The notes: generated by a model from the sequence alone, not told the origin. 64,000 bases of DNA from Chlorocebus sabaeus (GCF_047675955.1 NC_132909.1:42893931-42957930); one strand, 5' to 3'; shown: positions 14,087-32,489, numbered from the stretch's first letter. Made by a program: numbers and translations.

Positions 14087-14396
14087 GGCAGGGTGCAATG
14101 GCTCACGCCTGCAATCCCCGCACTTTGGGAGGCCGAGGCAGGCAGATCACCCAAGGTCTGGCCAACATGGTGAAACCTCGTCTGTACTAAAAATACAAAA
14201 AATTAGCTGGGCGTGTTGGTGCGTGCCTGTAATCCCAGCTGCTGAGGAGGCTGAGGCAGGAGTATCACTTGAACCTGGGAGGCGGAGGTTGCAGTAAGCC
14301 GAGATCCGTGCCACTGCACTCCAGCCTGGGCGACAGAGCAAGACTCTGTCTCAAAAAATAAAAATAAAATAATATAAGGTAAAATAAAATAAAATG
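14087..14396 (+). mobile_element. Alu, plus, small internal deletion
   Basis: The left monomer lacks the segment that normally lies between GATCAC and GGCCAACATGG. The tail is an AAAAT/AAAATA-rich repeat. Confidence 0.92.
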
Positions 14397-14517
14397 GACA
14401 TGTGTGCTCAGGGCACCATCAGATATATATTAATATTCCAAGTTATTGATTCAGGTTCTAACTTTGGGTGACCCCCTAGGTCTTTTAATATTCACCTCAA
14501 TTCTGTAAGTAGCATGG

Positions 14518-14803
14518 TTTTTTCGTTTGTTTGTTTGTTCGTTTTGAGATGGAGTCTCTCACTGTCCCCTGGGCTGGAGTGCAGTGGTGCAATCTTGGCC
14601 CACTACAAGAGTCTCCTGCCTTAACCTCCAAGTAGTTGGGATTAGAGGCGCCTGCCCCCATGCCTGGCTAATTTTTTGTATATTTGGTAGAGATGGGGTT
14701 TCACTGTGTTAGTCAGGCTGGTCTTGAACGCATGACCTCGTGTTCCACCAGCCTCAGCCTCCAAAAGTGCTGCAATTACAGGTGTGAGCCACCGCGCCCA
14801 GCC
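14518..14803 (-). mobile_element. Alu, minus
   Basis: Tail is a TTTG/TTCG tract. Flanks resemble an imperfect duplication (AGTAGCATGGTTTT left, AGTAGGATGATTTT right). Confidence 0.92.
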
Positions 14804-15550
<747 letters not shown>

Positions 15551-15774
15551 GCAGGTGATTTTTATTTGCCAGGGGTAAGAAGCGCTGGATCTGATGAGGA
15601 ATGCATTAGCTATGAGTGATTTTCATGTATGCTGGGGGGATTTGCCTCATGGCAACTCTGGAGATTGGGGTTTTAGAAAACATCCTTGCCCTGTTAAAAA
15701 TTCGAAGATGACTTCGAGACGTACTTAACTGCTTGGCTAAATTGCAGAAAGAGAAAATGCCTTCTTCAGAGATC

Positions 15775-16072
15775 TTTTTTTTTAAAAAACAGAGTTTCAC
15801 TCTGTCACCCAGGCTGTAATGCAGTGGTGTGATCGTGGCTCACTGCAGTTTTGACCTCCCAGGCTCAAGTGATCCTCCCGCCTCAGCCTTCTGAGTAGCC
15901 AGGATTACAGGCGTGCACTACCAGGCTTGGCGAAATTTTTAATTATTTTTTGCAGAGATGGGGTCTCGCTATGTTGCCAGAGCTGGTCTTAAACACCTAG
16001 CCTCAAGTGATGCTCCCGCCTCAGCCTCCCTAGTAGCTCGAACTACAGGCACAGGCTACCATGCCTGGTTTG
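15775..16072 (-). mobile_element. Old Alu (AluJ-like), minus
   Basis: Highly diverged copy. In the left monomer (right side on this strand) the usual CCTCCCAAAGTGCTGGG is replaced by CCTCCCTAGTAGCTCGAAC, so it looks like a second copy of the right-monomer box. Confidence 0.85.
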
Positions 16073-16429
16073 TTTTTTAAAATGTGGCTACTAGAAAATT
16101 TAAAATTCATATGTGCCTTACAGTTTATTTCTTAGAGAACTGCCTCCCTTGTGACATCTCAGGCTGCCTGCTCAAAAGACTGGAGGCTAGGAAAGTGATG
16201 AAATCTGAAATTTTAAAATAATTGTCATATTGTTTCCATTTGTGAATAGCATATGTCTATTATTTACAAATAAAGATAACCTTATATACAAAGTTAAATG
16301 CAAATGTTCCCCAGGCGGGGCCAGTTTCCAGTTAAGGAAGGAAGGGCGCCAGAAAAGGGTTCAGGAAAAACCTGTAACTCCTGCCTTTTTCAACCCATTC
16401 TCAGATCACGTCTCCTATCACTCATGACC
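16073..16429. other. Anonymous sequence upstream of the zinc-finger promoter
   Basis: No feature recognised. Confidence 0.45.
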
Positions 16430-16545
16430 TGAGGGGACGGGGCGTGGGACTGTATCCAATCATGGGCGTTGGAGTGGGAACTGTCCAATCAGGTGCGCAG
16501 CCAAGGTAGAGGGGGCGGTGTCCTGGAGCTGGCGGGGCCTTTGTC
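16430..16545 (+). promoter_or_regulatory. Core promoter of the KRAB zinc-finger gene
   Basis: A TATA-less GC-rich segment with two CCAAT boxes (ATCCAATCATGGG near 16454 and GTCCAATCAGG near 16483) and GC boxes (GGACGGGGCG, GGGGGCGG). It lies directly upstream of exon 1. The likely start zone is near the pyrimidine-rich CTTTGTCTCGCTCC (about 16540-16553). This layout is usual for ZNF91-clade genes. Confidence 0.7.
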
Positions 16546-16701
16546 TCGCTCCAGCTAGAGCTCAGGGTCCATCTTCATTGCTTAGTATCCTTTGCGCTAG
16601 GAGGTCTCGGTGACTGTGTCGCAGCCTCTGTCACCCTCTGACCTGCAGATGCTATGAGATCCAGAGCTAAGACTCCAGGACATCCCGGAAGCCGAAAAAT
16701 G
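16546..16701 (+). CDS. KRAB zinc-finger gene exon 1 (5' UTR plus start codon)
   Basis: The segment matches the conserved first exon of ZNF91-clade genes: a CTCTGACCTGCAGATGCTATG-like stretch, then CCAGAGCTAAGACTCCAGGA, then CCGAAAAATG. The coding part is only the ATG at 16699-16701, followed at once by the donor GTGAGT. After splicing to exon 2 the start context is A at -3 and G at +4, which is favourable. The 5' boundary is approximate because the start site cannot be read from sequence alone. Confidence 0.85.
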
Positions 16702-17395
16702 GTGAGTGTGCCAGGCCGCGCGTCCCGAGGTGGGGGCAGGGCTGGTTGAAAGCGGCCGGAACCGGCTGTGACGGGACCGGGGCCTCCCCGCTGTCAGCTG
16801 CGGGGTCTGCGGACTGGAGTCCCTGCAGGCACAGCTCGGCCCTCGGTCCCCTCCGGACACAGGGTGCGAGGTGGGCCAGCAACCGGGAATCTGGGCGGGC
16901 ATCCCGTTCCGTTCTCCCGCATCCCGCCCGGAGCCCACCCTGGGAAGCACCGCGCGCGTTCTCGCGTCTCCCCCGATTGCGGGGACAATGGAAGGGTCCT
17001 CAGGGCAGAGTGCAGACCCCGTGTGTAGTTTGTGCGTGGGAAGTGCTGTGATCCCGGGGGTCCTCAGTCTTTTCCTTCTCCTGTTAAAAAACAATGGGAG
17101 TCACCTTTAAAATGTTAAAAAACTTACTGAAGTTAACAGTGATTCATGATCGGAAAGCACCCAGCCACAGTTTGTGGTTTGGGGTCCAACCGAAGGGCTT
17201 GAAGGAAAGTTTTTTCATAGGTGAAGGAAGAAGCAAACCGAATTCAGTAACTGACTCGTTCCAGTAATGTGATCATCTTATTTAGACTATTCAGGTTGTC
17301 ATTGCCTGGTTATGTAATCAGAAGTTAATTGAAGGTTTGTGGTTGCTTAAATCTGAATTTTGTTTCCCCCTAAGGTAGCAATTTACAAGAAATGT
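16702..17395 (+). other. Intron 1, CpG-rich first part
   Basis: The CpG-rich zone continues to about 17050. Its overlapping open frames on both strands are a by-product of high GC and not genes. From 17100 onward it is ordinary intron. Confidence 0.6.
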
Positions 17396-17398
17396 ATT

Positions 17399-17440
<42 letters not shown>
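17399..17440. repeat. (TG)n microsatellite
   Basis: About 20 uninterrupted TG units follow GTATTTGCG. Alternating purine-pyrimidine tracts like this can adopt Z-DNA. Confidence 0.95.
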
Positions 17441-17442
<2 letters not shown>

Positions 17443-19041
17443 AATGTAGGAACTCAGGGCACTAGAGCCACCTCAACTGCCTGCTATTTAATTAACACTC
17501 CACAGAAGTGATTTTCTCTTGTATTTTCCAAATGTGTGACAAGCAGAGTCTCAAATCCACCACTCTGTTGCCCCAGCCTAACTGTGGCTTGCAGTCAAAT
17601 TTTAAATTTTCAGTTCTTTCCTGACAATCTTCAACACCAACTTCGCCTCTCTAATTCACAACATTATCAACTCTTAGTCCTTTTTTGTACATTTCAGATA
17701 CAGTATTTTGATTAATCATTATTTCAAAGAGCAGCGGATGGCACTTTTTAGAAAAATAAATGTTTTTCATTTGCAAACATTTTACAGGAGATGAAAGCAG
17801 AGAATAATCCCAACACTCCACTGTGGGGAAAAAAAAAAAAAAAAGACCAAAAAACAAAACCTTTGTGCTAGTCTCCCTTTAATATTTCCTAGGCACAGAC
17901 ACCTTATCGGAATGTTTTTAGGTTGAGGTTCCACTTTGGAAACTTCCCACGGCAATGCATCCTCAGGCACCCTGTGTTATTTTCCCGGTTTTGAGTTTCA
18001 GAACGGTGGCTGTGTCTCCTGAGGTGTCTAGTGAATATCAGTCCCTGGGTCATTTCCTCTCAGGGGCAGCCTGAGGTATGAGAATGCCGCCACTCTGTGG
18101 AGTGATTGGTGCATGTGCCTGGGAGAAACCATTAGGACATTCAGATTTTCTTCCCCAGCTCCCAGTTTCCGTTTCTTAGAGATACAGTGCTGGCCAGGCA
18201 ATTGGATGCTGGTATTGAGGAGAAAATTTTCTCAGATTGGTGAAGAGAGAAAAAATATCCCTAAGAACGAAGAACACCCAACCTGGTGAGGCAGTGCACA
18301 AACCTGCAAAGCAAAATGCATCTAAGGGACACAGTGGGGCACAGCACAGTGGCTCTTGGTAGTACGGTTATTGTCCCCTTCAGTGAGCAGGATGGGGGTG
18401 GGAAAATGTCCCAAGCAATAGAATGGTTTGACTTGACATCTTAGTCAGATATGTCTGTGTTCCAATCAGCATTGCTGCTTCCTGAGTTTGTCACCTTGGA
18501 AAGATTTCTTTACTTATTTTAACTTCAGTTTTTAATTAAGTGTATTTACACATTTTATCAGTAGAGCTTGAAAGGCAATCTGTACTGGCAACCTGTTTTA
18601 TTCACCAACCCAGGCTTCTGTGCCACCTAATCATAGTCTCATCTGCCTACATGGACACAGGAAGAAGTCAGAGCATAGCCTCTCCTGGGACATGATCTAT
18701 AGCATGAACCAATCCTTCCCTAAGCCTGCACTGTCCCACCCATGGTTTCTTGATAGCAACTTTCCCTCGTTTGCCTTTTAGTTCCACCCACAAACCCTTT
18801 TTTTATGTGCACACAGTGTGCCCAACGCCACCCCTCAGTTGTCTGAATCCAGCACCTACTGGAATTCAGATGTCCAGTAGTTCAAGACCATGGGCCTAGA
18901 CCTACCTTTTGCAGAAGCAAATGCAAATTAGAAATAAGAGGCTTCATTCCCCCCATTGAAAATGAGGGAAGACATTTTGTTCTTTTGCCTTTTCTTAAAG
19001 GATATAATTTAGAAAAGTACTATTATGGATTGATTAATTTA
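17441..19041. other. Intron 1 interior, nothing recognised
   Basis: About 1.6 kb of anonymous intronic DNA with a short A-tract at 17827-17844. Confidence 0.45.
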
Positions 19042-19622
<581 letters not shown>

Positions 19623-19675
19623 TCACTCTAGCTTGGGCAACAGGAGTGAAACTTTGTCTTAAAAAAAACAAAAAG
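19623..19675 (+). mobile_element. Alu 3' end, plus, fused to an inverted Alu
   Basis: CACTCTAGCTTGGGCAACAG to the A-rich tail is the last ~50 bases of a plus-strand Alu. It follows the truncated minus-strand Alu with no spacer. Confidence 0.85.
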
Positions 19676-19953
19676 TGAACACAAATGATAGGATTTAATT
19701 CAGCAATCCAGAAAGCTAAAGGGTCACAGATACTGAAGGGTATCTCTTCAGTATCTGGAGAGAGAAAAACAATAGGTGTTTTCGGTAGAAAACTGATGAT
19801 CCAAGGTAATTACTAATATATGGAGGCCGAAGTGCTTATGCTGCAATAGCAAGACCAGCTTAGAGTATGCCCTGTACCTTGGTTTCTATTTGTTTTTTAA
19901 GAACAGTTGGCATAGTTATATGTACGCTTGTGTAGGCAAACTGCATCCATTTA

Positions 19954-20265
<312 letters not shown>

Positions 20266-20482
20266 AAACAGTATTTTGTACAATAGTGTGAATATAACAG
20301 CACAATATTTATTTTGGACAAACTCCTTTAAAATAATGATTTTAATATTATGCATTCTTTTGAAATATAAATTATTTTAACTGAGTTAATATTACAGATA
20401 ATTTTTGACTACTCATACATTATGACTAATATATTAAAATTATTTATCCTAAGATATTTATTTTTTATATCAAAAGAAAATA

Positions 20483-20785
<303 letters not shown>

Positions 20786-20869
20786 ATAGTGACAAATTGT
20801 TACAATAGATATTAACCCCACCTCTGTCACATCAATTAATATGCTTACTAATTAATCCAATAGGTATGA

Positions 20870-21509
<640 letters not shown>

Positions 21510-21519
21510 CTATTTTTTC

Positions 21520-22154
21520 ATTTTACTAACTTAGGCATGCAGCATTTACAGAACTAATAAATGCAATGGATGCAGTCACCCACCCATGGATGATAATAGC
21601 TCTTCATTTAGCTGTGCCGCAAGCTCAGATATAATTCCAGTATGTGAACAATGTTATTTCCTATTCCTCATCAAAAGATGCCGGTGGATGTTGTTAGATG
21701 GCTTCTAATATAAATCCCCAGTCCAGTGGCCAACAGATGAGACAGCAGCAAAAATGGAAGAAAAACCTCTAGAAATTCTACATAGAATTTGTATCTGTTC
21801 TTCAGAATGCGCGTGTTTTTCATGCTGAGAGAAGCTGTGCTCTTTGGGTCTTTAAAGAGAAACACATTGGGGGGAATTTTTTCTTGCTCACTTAACCAAT
21901 CCCATATTGAATCTGAGTATTCCTTCAATATGCTTTCAACTTCTTTCTTTCTCTCAATATAATCTTCCACAGACTAATAACTGTTTTTCTCTCCAATGCC
22001 TTGGGTGTTTCAGAATCTCTGTTGGTACCTTGTGTCTGTGAGTGAGGTGGGCTGTCACGATGACAACTCGTGGAGCAACTCCATCCAGACTTCATGCTGG
22101 CCATCCAGTAGTACTTTTTCCATGTCATCGTTATCAGTAGAAACTGAAGCTGGA
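21520..22154 (-). pseudogene. BNIP3P: BNIP3 processed pseudogene, 3' two thirds and 3' UTR
   Basis: Read on the minus strand, this is an intronless copy of BNIP3, the BH3-type outer-mitochondrial-membrane protein of mitophagy and cell death. Recognisable parts in order: [51 protein letters not shown], then the membrane anchor region [20 protein letters not shown] and the C-terminal LTTST-IF with stop at 21671-21673. At least one frameshift lies near 21960-22060. Sequence after the stop still resembles the BNIP3 3' UTR (TCTGAGCTTGC and AAGAGCT). The lack of introns shows retroposition. It lies antisense inside intron 1 of the zinc-finger gene. Confidence 0.88.
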
Positions 22155-23012
<858 letters not shown>

Positions 23013-23023
23013 CCACAGTTTCT

Positions 23024-24159
23024 ATAGAGGAGTAAAATCCTACCTTCACCAGGTACCTGAATTTCACTCCAAGTTGCAAAACTACCTCCTGTCATGAAGA
23101 TGCGGGAAGTTTATCTTTTATAGAATATAATCAACTGACCTCTCCAATTCCCAGGTGGATTTAGGATAAACTGTGACAAGTGAGTGCTGTCACGTCTTCT
23201 TCTTGAGGTCTAATTATGACAACGTTCTTTCTGTCTTTGCGATCTCCTAGCAAATTGCCTGCAATTAATGTCACGCTCTGGCTTAATTGTGTAATCATAC
23301 AGTTTTTGCTTTCTGTTCTGCCACTGTGGAGAGTTTTTCTAGGGTTGGAGATGATTGTGGTTTTAATTACATTTTCAAAACACTGTCTGAAAAGACCAGG
23401 TATGATATAAACATAGGAGGTACCCATCAGACTTCACCCTAGAGGCTCTTTCCCTCTTGGGCTTCCAGTCACAACCCGCAATTGTGCAAACCCCAAATTT
23501 GCAGGCAAAATGGTCTCTCTGCCTATTTGTGTTCTATAGTCCCTTGTAGAGCAGTCAGGTCAGATTTCTACAAAAATAACTTTACAGGGCAGCAATCAGC
23601 CATTCTACCTCTTTCAATGTCCCTGGCATCTTCAGATCTGAAATGAATTCAGAGACAATTAGGGCCTAGAAACCCTGTCAGGGTTACACATATGCATTGA
23701 ATAGACCTAAGAATTTACAGTGTTTCCTGCTCCTGCACAAATGCCTGCGAACGTGCAGAGGGCACCTGCTGCTTCCCCACACCTCTGAAACCTAAATCGG
23801 AAACGCCAAATTTGAATCCAGACCCTGGGATTTGAGAAAGTAAAAGAGCTTTTATCTGAGGGATGCAAGTTCTGTTAGTTATCGGGCCCAGAGAGACATT
23901 CAAATGAATCCAGAATTATGTCCTACTTCTCCTTTGAGCAATGTATTCATCTCTTGAAACTGCTTGTTACTGCCACACATAGCTATAAATTAATCTAATA
24001 ATGTCACACAGGACACTATAGCCCACACCTTCTAGCTTAACCCTATATAGCCAATCACTAATCAATGTTATTCCTGTAAACTAATGAGAATCCTTGATAA
24101 AGAACTTTGTATCAGCCCACTTTCTGTTCCCCTTTTTTACCTTTAAAAATCTACCTCTT
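23024..24159. other. Intron 1 interior, nothing recognised
   Basis: No domain, RNA or repeat family seen. The short frames on both strands look accidental. Confidence 0.45.
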
Positions 24160-24445
24160 GGCTGGGCACGGTGGCTCACGCCTGTAATCCAAGCACTTTG
24201 GGAGGCTGAGGTGGGTGGATCACTTGAGGTCAGGAGTTCGAGATCAGCCTGGCCAACATGGCAAAACCCCGCCTCTACTAAACATACAAAAAAAATTAGC
24301 CGGGCATGCCCGTAATCCCAGCCACTCAAGAGACTGAGGCAGGAGAATTGCTTGAACCAAGGGTTCAGTTTGCAGTGAGCCGAGATCATGCCACTGCACT
24401 CCAGCATGGGTGACAAAGTGAGACTGTCTCCAAAAAAAAAAAAAA
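24160..24445 (+). mobile_element. Alu, plus, short right-monomer deletion
   Basis: The GTGGTGGCG-type segment is missing between CCGGGCATG and CCCGTAATCC. Confidence 0.92.
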
Positions 24446-25022
24446 TCCGCTTCTCACTGCTGCTATTCAAAGTGTATATTCAAGCCAACTTGAATCTATG
24501 CTTCTGGGTTGCTGTTCTTGCTGTTCTCAAATGTGGCACGTATGAACTCTCCACTTATATTAATTTGACCTCTTTTTTTTTTTTTTTTTTTTGGTTGACA
24601 TATCATTTCTAATGTGTTAAAGGAATCTCCATGACAGGATCTCTTCTCTGGTTTTGCGCAGCATGCTATAACACCTGATAATGTACAGCCAGGTTGATGT
24701 CACTAGAACCTACATATAAGCACTGGCTTCTGGGACTCATGAGACAGGGCCTGACTTCGGATTGAGAATGTACAGAAAGCCCATAGGAAACATGTTCTGC
24801 ATCATGGCAGGTCAGCATCAACATCTTAGAGCCCTACCCTTCAAAGTGTGGTCCTTGAAAATTTCCAGATCTTGTCCTCTGACCTGCTGCAGTTGTGTGA
24901 GAGGCTTCTTCTGTTTTATATAATGGAGCCTTCTCCTTTATTCTTTCTATCTAGGCTTCTTACGTACCATGACCAGTTCTCACCATCAAGTGTATGACCT
25001 GCAAGAATAAAAATGTTCTTTG
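24446..25022. other. Intron 1 interior, nothing recognised
   Basis: Anonymous apart from a poly(T) run at about 24571-24592. Confidence 0.4.
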
Positions 25023-25347
25023 TGACTGGGCACAGTGGCTCATGCCTGTAATCCCAGGACTTTGGGAGGCTGAGGCGGGAGGATCGCTTGAGGCCAGGAG
25101 TTTGAGAATAGCTGGGGCAACATGGCGAAACCCTGTATCTACTAAAAATCCAAAAAATTAACCAGGTGAACCAGGTGTGGTGGCACGTGCCTGTGGTCCC
25201 AGCTACTTGGAAGGCTAAGGCAGAATCGCCTGAACCCAGGAGGCGAGGTTGCAGTGAGCCGGGATCACACAACTCACTGGACTCCAACCTGGGCGACAGA
25301 GTGACTCTGTCTCAAAAATAAATAAATTAATTAATTAATTAATTAAT
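25023..25347 (+). mobile_element. Alu, plus, with a (TTAA)n tail
   Basis: The poly(A) tail has evolved into AATAAATTAATTAATT repeats (about 25316-25347). A flanking duplication of GTTCTTTGT type is visible on both sides. Confidence 0.92.
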
Positions 25348-25361
25348 AAAGTTTTCTTTGT

Positions 25362-25795
25362 GTCACATCAATGTGGAAAGGTGTAGATACCTAAGATCTC
25401 TCTTAGGGATGGTGTAGGGTCCTCAGATATTAGTGAAGGGGGAATGTGTATTGTTTAGGTTTCATCTGGATGTTCCATCAACTCTATGCAGAAACAGGAT
25501 TTTTAAAATGCACATTTAAAGAGGATGGCACTAATTGCCCAGAATAACTCAGAAGGTTCTGGAAAAGAGAATAGTTAGATAAGACTTGCTCTCTAAAATG
25601 CTGAGGAAAGACTATTCAAATACATTATTAGAGGTTAGAAAACCTGGGAGATATCTGTAGCTTGAACTTTGCATAAAGGTGTTTCTTTATGCTTAGATTA
25701 AGATTATAATTTACTTTTTGTTGCCAATAATATCATAGCTCTGATGATGTGTCCACCCATGTGTGTTGATACTGCACATCAATTTGTTCTGTTGT
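25362..25795. other. Intron 1 interior, nothing recognised
   Basis: No feature identified. Confidence 0.4.
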
Positions 25796-25797
25796 AG

Positions 25798-26105
<308 letters not shown>

Positions 26106-26419
26106 AGTTCATGTTAATTTCGATCACTAAGTTAAGGCTGTCTGTGACAGGTTTTTTTAAACTATAAAGTTAATTATTTTTATCTTTATTATTCATAAGT
26201 ACTTTGGGAGATTTACTGTACATAAACCATCACATTTAATCTGCAAACTCCCCTTTCTTTTTAGATTCTCTTTGCTTAAAGCTTGCTTTGGAAAATGAAG
26301 GCTTATCTTTGTTTACTAGTCAGATAAACTGAGGCTCAACCACTTGCTCTGTTTGACAAAATATTCTTGATTCGGACGCATTAGTATCACTGGCTAGCTT
26401 GTTAGAAATTCAGAAACTC

Positions 26420-26727
<308 letters not shown>

Positions 26728-26970
26728 TCAGGCTTCACCTGAGATCACCTGAATCAGACTGCATTTTAACTAGATCTGTAGTTCATTGTTGTGTACATTA
26801 AAATTTGACAGATACCTTCTAAACCATCATGACTTCTCTGTATGAGTAATATTTACAACTTTGTAATCTGCAGACATAAAACTCAAACTATATATGCCTG
26901 TGTTGATGCCCTTAATTTTATACTGATTATTTAGAAAAGTATCTACATTGGTTTTGTGGATTCTGTTTTC

Positions 26971-27246
26971 CTTTTGGTTTGTAGCCCAGGCAGGAGTGCA
27001 GTGCCATGATTTCGGCTTACTGTAACCTTTGCCTCCCAAGTTCAAGCGATTCTCCTCCCTCAGCCTCCTGAGTAACTGGGATTACAGGCATGCACCACCA
27101 CACCCAGCTAATTTTTGTATTTCTAGTAGAGACAGCATTTCACCATGTTGGCTAGGCTGGTCTGGAATTCCTGACCTCAGGTGATCTGCCTGCCTCGGCC
27201 TCCCAAAGTGATGGGATTACAGGCATGAGCCACCGAACCTGGCCAC
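26971..27246 (-). mobile_element. Alu, minus, shortened at its 3' end
   Basis: GTGGATTCTRTTTTC flanks it (26956-26970 and 27247-27261, one mismatch), yet the GAGACGGAGTC segment next to the tail is missing. The loss therefore happened after or during insertion. Confidence 0.92.
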
Positions 27247-27353
27247 GTGGATTCTATTTTCTTTCCTCAGTGTTAGAGAATACATCAGAGAATATTTTTG
27301 TTAAAAATACCAGTATTTTTAACTGGTTTGAATAATTCCAGTAACTGATATAA

Positions 27354-27656
<303 letters not shown>

Positions 27657-27804
27657 TAAATGAGTTTTAGATCTCTGCTTTCAAGGAAAACTTGGGGATT
27701 TGTTGGGATAGAGAAGAAAATTTTCAAGAAGTTTTATGTTTACATTAACTTTCTTCTGCCTTGAGGTGATGGGCATTTTTCACTCTAGTTTAGTGGTAAT
27801 TCTT

Positions 27805-28133
<329 letters not shown>

Positions 28134-28287
28134 TAAAAATTCCTTTATAAAATATTATTGACCAGACCTTAAAATCCAACTTCTACCACCAATTTTTGAT
28201 TAAGTAGTATTGGGTAGGGAAGCTAAACACCCAAAAATATAAAATATTCTAAACTTTCTGTTTAGAAATATTTTGTTATTAATTTTC

Positions 28288-28592
28288 TTTTCTTTTTTTT
28301 TTTTTTTTTTTGAGATAGAGTCTCACTCTGTTGCCAGGCTGGAGTGCAGTAGCGCGATCTCAGCTCACTGCAATCTCTGCCTCCTGGGTTCAAGCGGTTC
28401 TCCTCCCTAAACCTCCCAAGTAGCTGGGATTACAGGCACGTGCCACCACACTTTGCTAGTTTTTGTATTTTTATAGAGATGGGGTTTCACCATGTTGGCC
28501 AGGATGGTCTCAATCTCCTGACCTCATGATCTGCCCGCTTCGGCCTCCCAAAATGTTGGGATTACAGGCGTGAGCCAACACACCTGGCCTTA
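28288..28592 (-). mobile_element. Alu, minus, with 12-bp target duplication
   Basis: TTATTAATTTTC occurs at 28276-28287 and 28593-28604. It lies in intron 2, close to exon 3. Confidence 0.95.
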
Positions 28593-28651
28593 TTATTAAT
28601 TTTCTAGAATCATCTATAATATTCTGTCTTCTCTACAGAGCACAACACTAG

Positions 28652-29125
<474 letters not shown>

Positions 29126-29421
29126 TTTTTCTTTTCTTTTGAGAGAGAGATTTTCGCTCTTGTTTCCCAGGCTGGAGTACAATGTCACAATCTTGGCTCA
29201 CCATGACCTCCGCCTCCTGGGTTCAAGTGATTCTCCTGCCTCAGCCTCCCAAGTAGCTGGGATTACATGTGCCACCACAGCCAGCTAATTTTGTATTTTT
29301 AGTAGAGATGGGGTTTCTCCAAGTTGTTGAGGCTGGTCTTGAACTCCCGACCTCAGGTGATCCATCCACCTCGGCCTCCCAAAGTGGTGGGATTACGGGC
29401 ATGAGCCACCATGCCCGGCCT
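29126..29421 (-). mobile_element. Alu, minus
   Basis: Flanks show TTAAACT on both sides next to the T tail. The copy carries a diverged GAGAGAGAGATTTTCGC head. Confidence 0.92.
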
Positions 29422-29449
29422 TTAAACTTTTTTTTTAAGGTTTTTGTTT

Positions 29450-29480
29450 TGGTTTGGTTTGGTTTGGTTTGGTTTGGGTT
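29450..29480. repeat. (TTTGG)n simple repeat
   Basis: Six near-perfect GGTTT units. Confidence 0.95.
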
Positions 29481-29639
29481 TTTGTTGTTGTTATTGTTTG
29501 CATTATTTCTGAAATGTGTGAGAGTATTAGTGTTAACCATATTTGGTTCCAAAATCCCAGTAACACCACAAACAGATGTGGTATGTTTTCTGCTTTATGA
29601 TTTCTTATGGAGGTTTCTTTCTTTTTTTTTTAAATAAAT

Positions 29640-29938
29640 TTTTTTGTTTGTTTGGTTTTGCGATGGAGGTTCACTCTGTCACCCAGGCTGGAGTGCATGG
29701 CGCCATCTTGGCTCACTGCAACCTCTGCCTTCTGGGTTCAAGCGACTCTCCCACCTAAGCCACCCAAGTAGCTGGGATTACAGGTGTGCACCACCACGCC
29801 CAGCTACCTTTGTATTTTAGTAGAGACAGGGTTTCACCATGTTGGCCAGGTTGGTCTAGAACTCCTGACTTCAGGTGATCCACCCGCCTCAGTCTCCCAA
29901 AGCGCTGGAATTACAGGCGTGAGCCACCGTGCCCAGCC
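29640..29938 (-). mobile_element. Alu, minus
   Basis: Tail is a TTTG-repeat followed by GCGATGGAGGTTCACTC. Confidence 0.92.
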
Positions 29939-30537
<599 letters not shown>

Positions 30538-30608
30538 CGTTTTCTTTTGTAGTGAGAACACTAAAGGTTTGCTGTCTTATTAAAATGTAAGCATATGGAG
30601 CACGTTCG

Positions 30609-30798
30609 TCCAACTCGTGTCCTGCTGGCTGCATGCAGCCCAGGATGGCTTTGAACGTGGCCAAACACAAATTTTCCTTAAAACATGAGATTTTTGAAAG
30701 CTAATCAGCTATGATTAGTGTTAGTGTATTTTATGCATGGCCCAGGACAATTCTTCTTCCAGTGTGGCCCAGGAAAGCCAAAAGACTGGGTACCCCTG
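30609..30798 (-). mobile_element. hAT-type nonautonomous DNA transposon remnant
   Basis: The sequence GGCTGCATGCAGCCCAGGATGG ... CTTCTTCCAGTGTGGCCCAGG ... ending in TACCCCTG matches a common hAT-derived MITE whose terminal repeat begins CAGGGGT. The left end is diverged. Family name not assigned. Confidence 0.65.
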
Positions 30799-31282
30799 AT
30801 ATAGAGCATTATGATTAACTATAGCCATGATGCTACGCATTAGATCCCCAAAACTTATTCATTTCATGACTGGCAGTATGCACTCATTGAACATCTTCCC
30901 ATTTTCCCTACTTCCAGACTGGGTCAGCCAGCTTTGTACTCTCTGTTTCTATGAGTTCATCCTTTGTAGATTACAAATAGAGGTGAGATCGTGCATTATT
31001 TTTCTTTCTGTGTCTGGCTTATTTCACTTAGTAGAATGTCTTCCAGGTCCATCCATGTCGTTGAAATGTTGGCAGCATTTCATGATTGTTTATGGCTGAA
31101 TAATACTGTATTGTGTATATATGCCATATTTTCTTTATCCAGTCAGTGTCCACAAACATGTCTTCATGTTTTCTTGTTTTCATGTCTTGGCAATTGTGAA
31201 ATGAACATGGAGATGCAAATATTAGAAATAGTTTCCTTTGGTTACATACACAGAAGTGGGATTGCTGGATTATGTGGAATTT

Positions 31283-31674
<392 letters not shown>

Positions 31675-31820
31675 CTAATTTTATTTTTTAAAGAATGTCC
31701 ATACTGGTTTTCATAATGACTCTACCAATTTACAACACACCAACAATGTACAAGATTGTTTTCATCACACACTTGTCAACACTTGTTATCTCTTTTTAAA
31801 AATGTTTTTATACTTAAAAT

Positions 31821-31963
31821 TTCTTTCTTTTTTTTTTTTTTTTAACAGAGAAGGGGTCTCACTGTGTTGCCAGGGCTGGCCTTGAACGCCTTTGCTCAAG
31901 CAGTCGTCTTACCTCAGATTCCCAAAATGCTGGGATTACAGGCATGAGCCACCATACCCAGCC
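31821..31963 (-). mobile_element. Free left Alu monomer (FLAM-like), minus
   Basis: A single monomer with its own T tail. It lacks the second monomer and the A-rich middle linker, as in the old monomeric families. Confidence 0.8.
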
Positions 31964-32489
31964 CTATTCTTTTTGTATGAATTTGTGGGATATGAGTGCA
32001 ACCTTATTACACAGATAGATTGCATGGTGGTGAAGTCAGTGCTTTTAGGGTATCCATCACCCAAAAAATATACATGTGACTTGATAATAGCCATCCTAAC
32101 AAATGTGAAGTGATATTTTATCATCGTTTTGGTTTGCACCTGCCTGATGACTGGTGATGTTGAGGTCCTTTTCTCATACCTGTTCGCTCTTTGTCTTCAC
32201 TGGAAAAATACCTATCCATTCAGTCTGTTTTTCAATTTAGTTCTTATTATCATTCTTCTTATTGTCTTTGCCTTTGATTTGTGTGAATTCCTTATATATT
32301 CTGGATATTAACTTCTTATCAGATGCATGGCTTGCAAATATTTTTTTTTCATCCTGTAAGTTTCCTTGTTTTATTTTCTTTGCTGTGCAGAAAAATTTCA
32401 GTTTGATGCAGTCCCACTTATTTATGTTTGCTTTTGTTTCTGTGCTTTGGGTGTCATACCCCAAAAAATAACTGCCAAGAACAGTATCA

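Noticed and set aside
16597..17110. Several overlapping open frames on both strands near exon 1
   Set aside because: High GC lowers stop frequency in all frames. They overlap the promoter and intron 1, and none has a recognisable domain.
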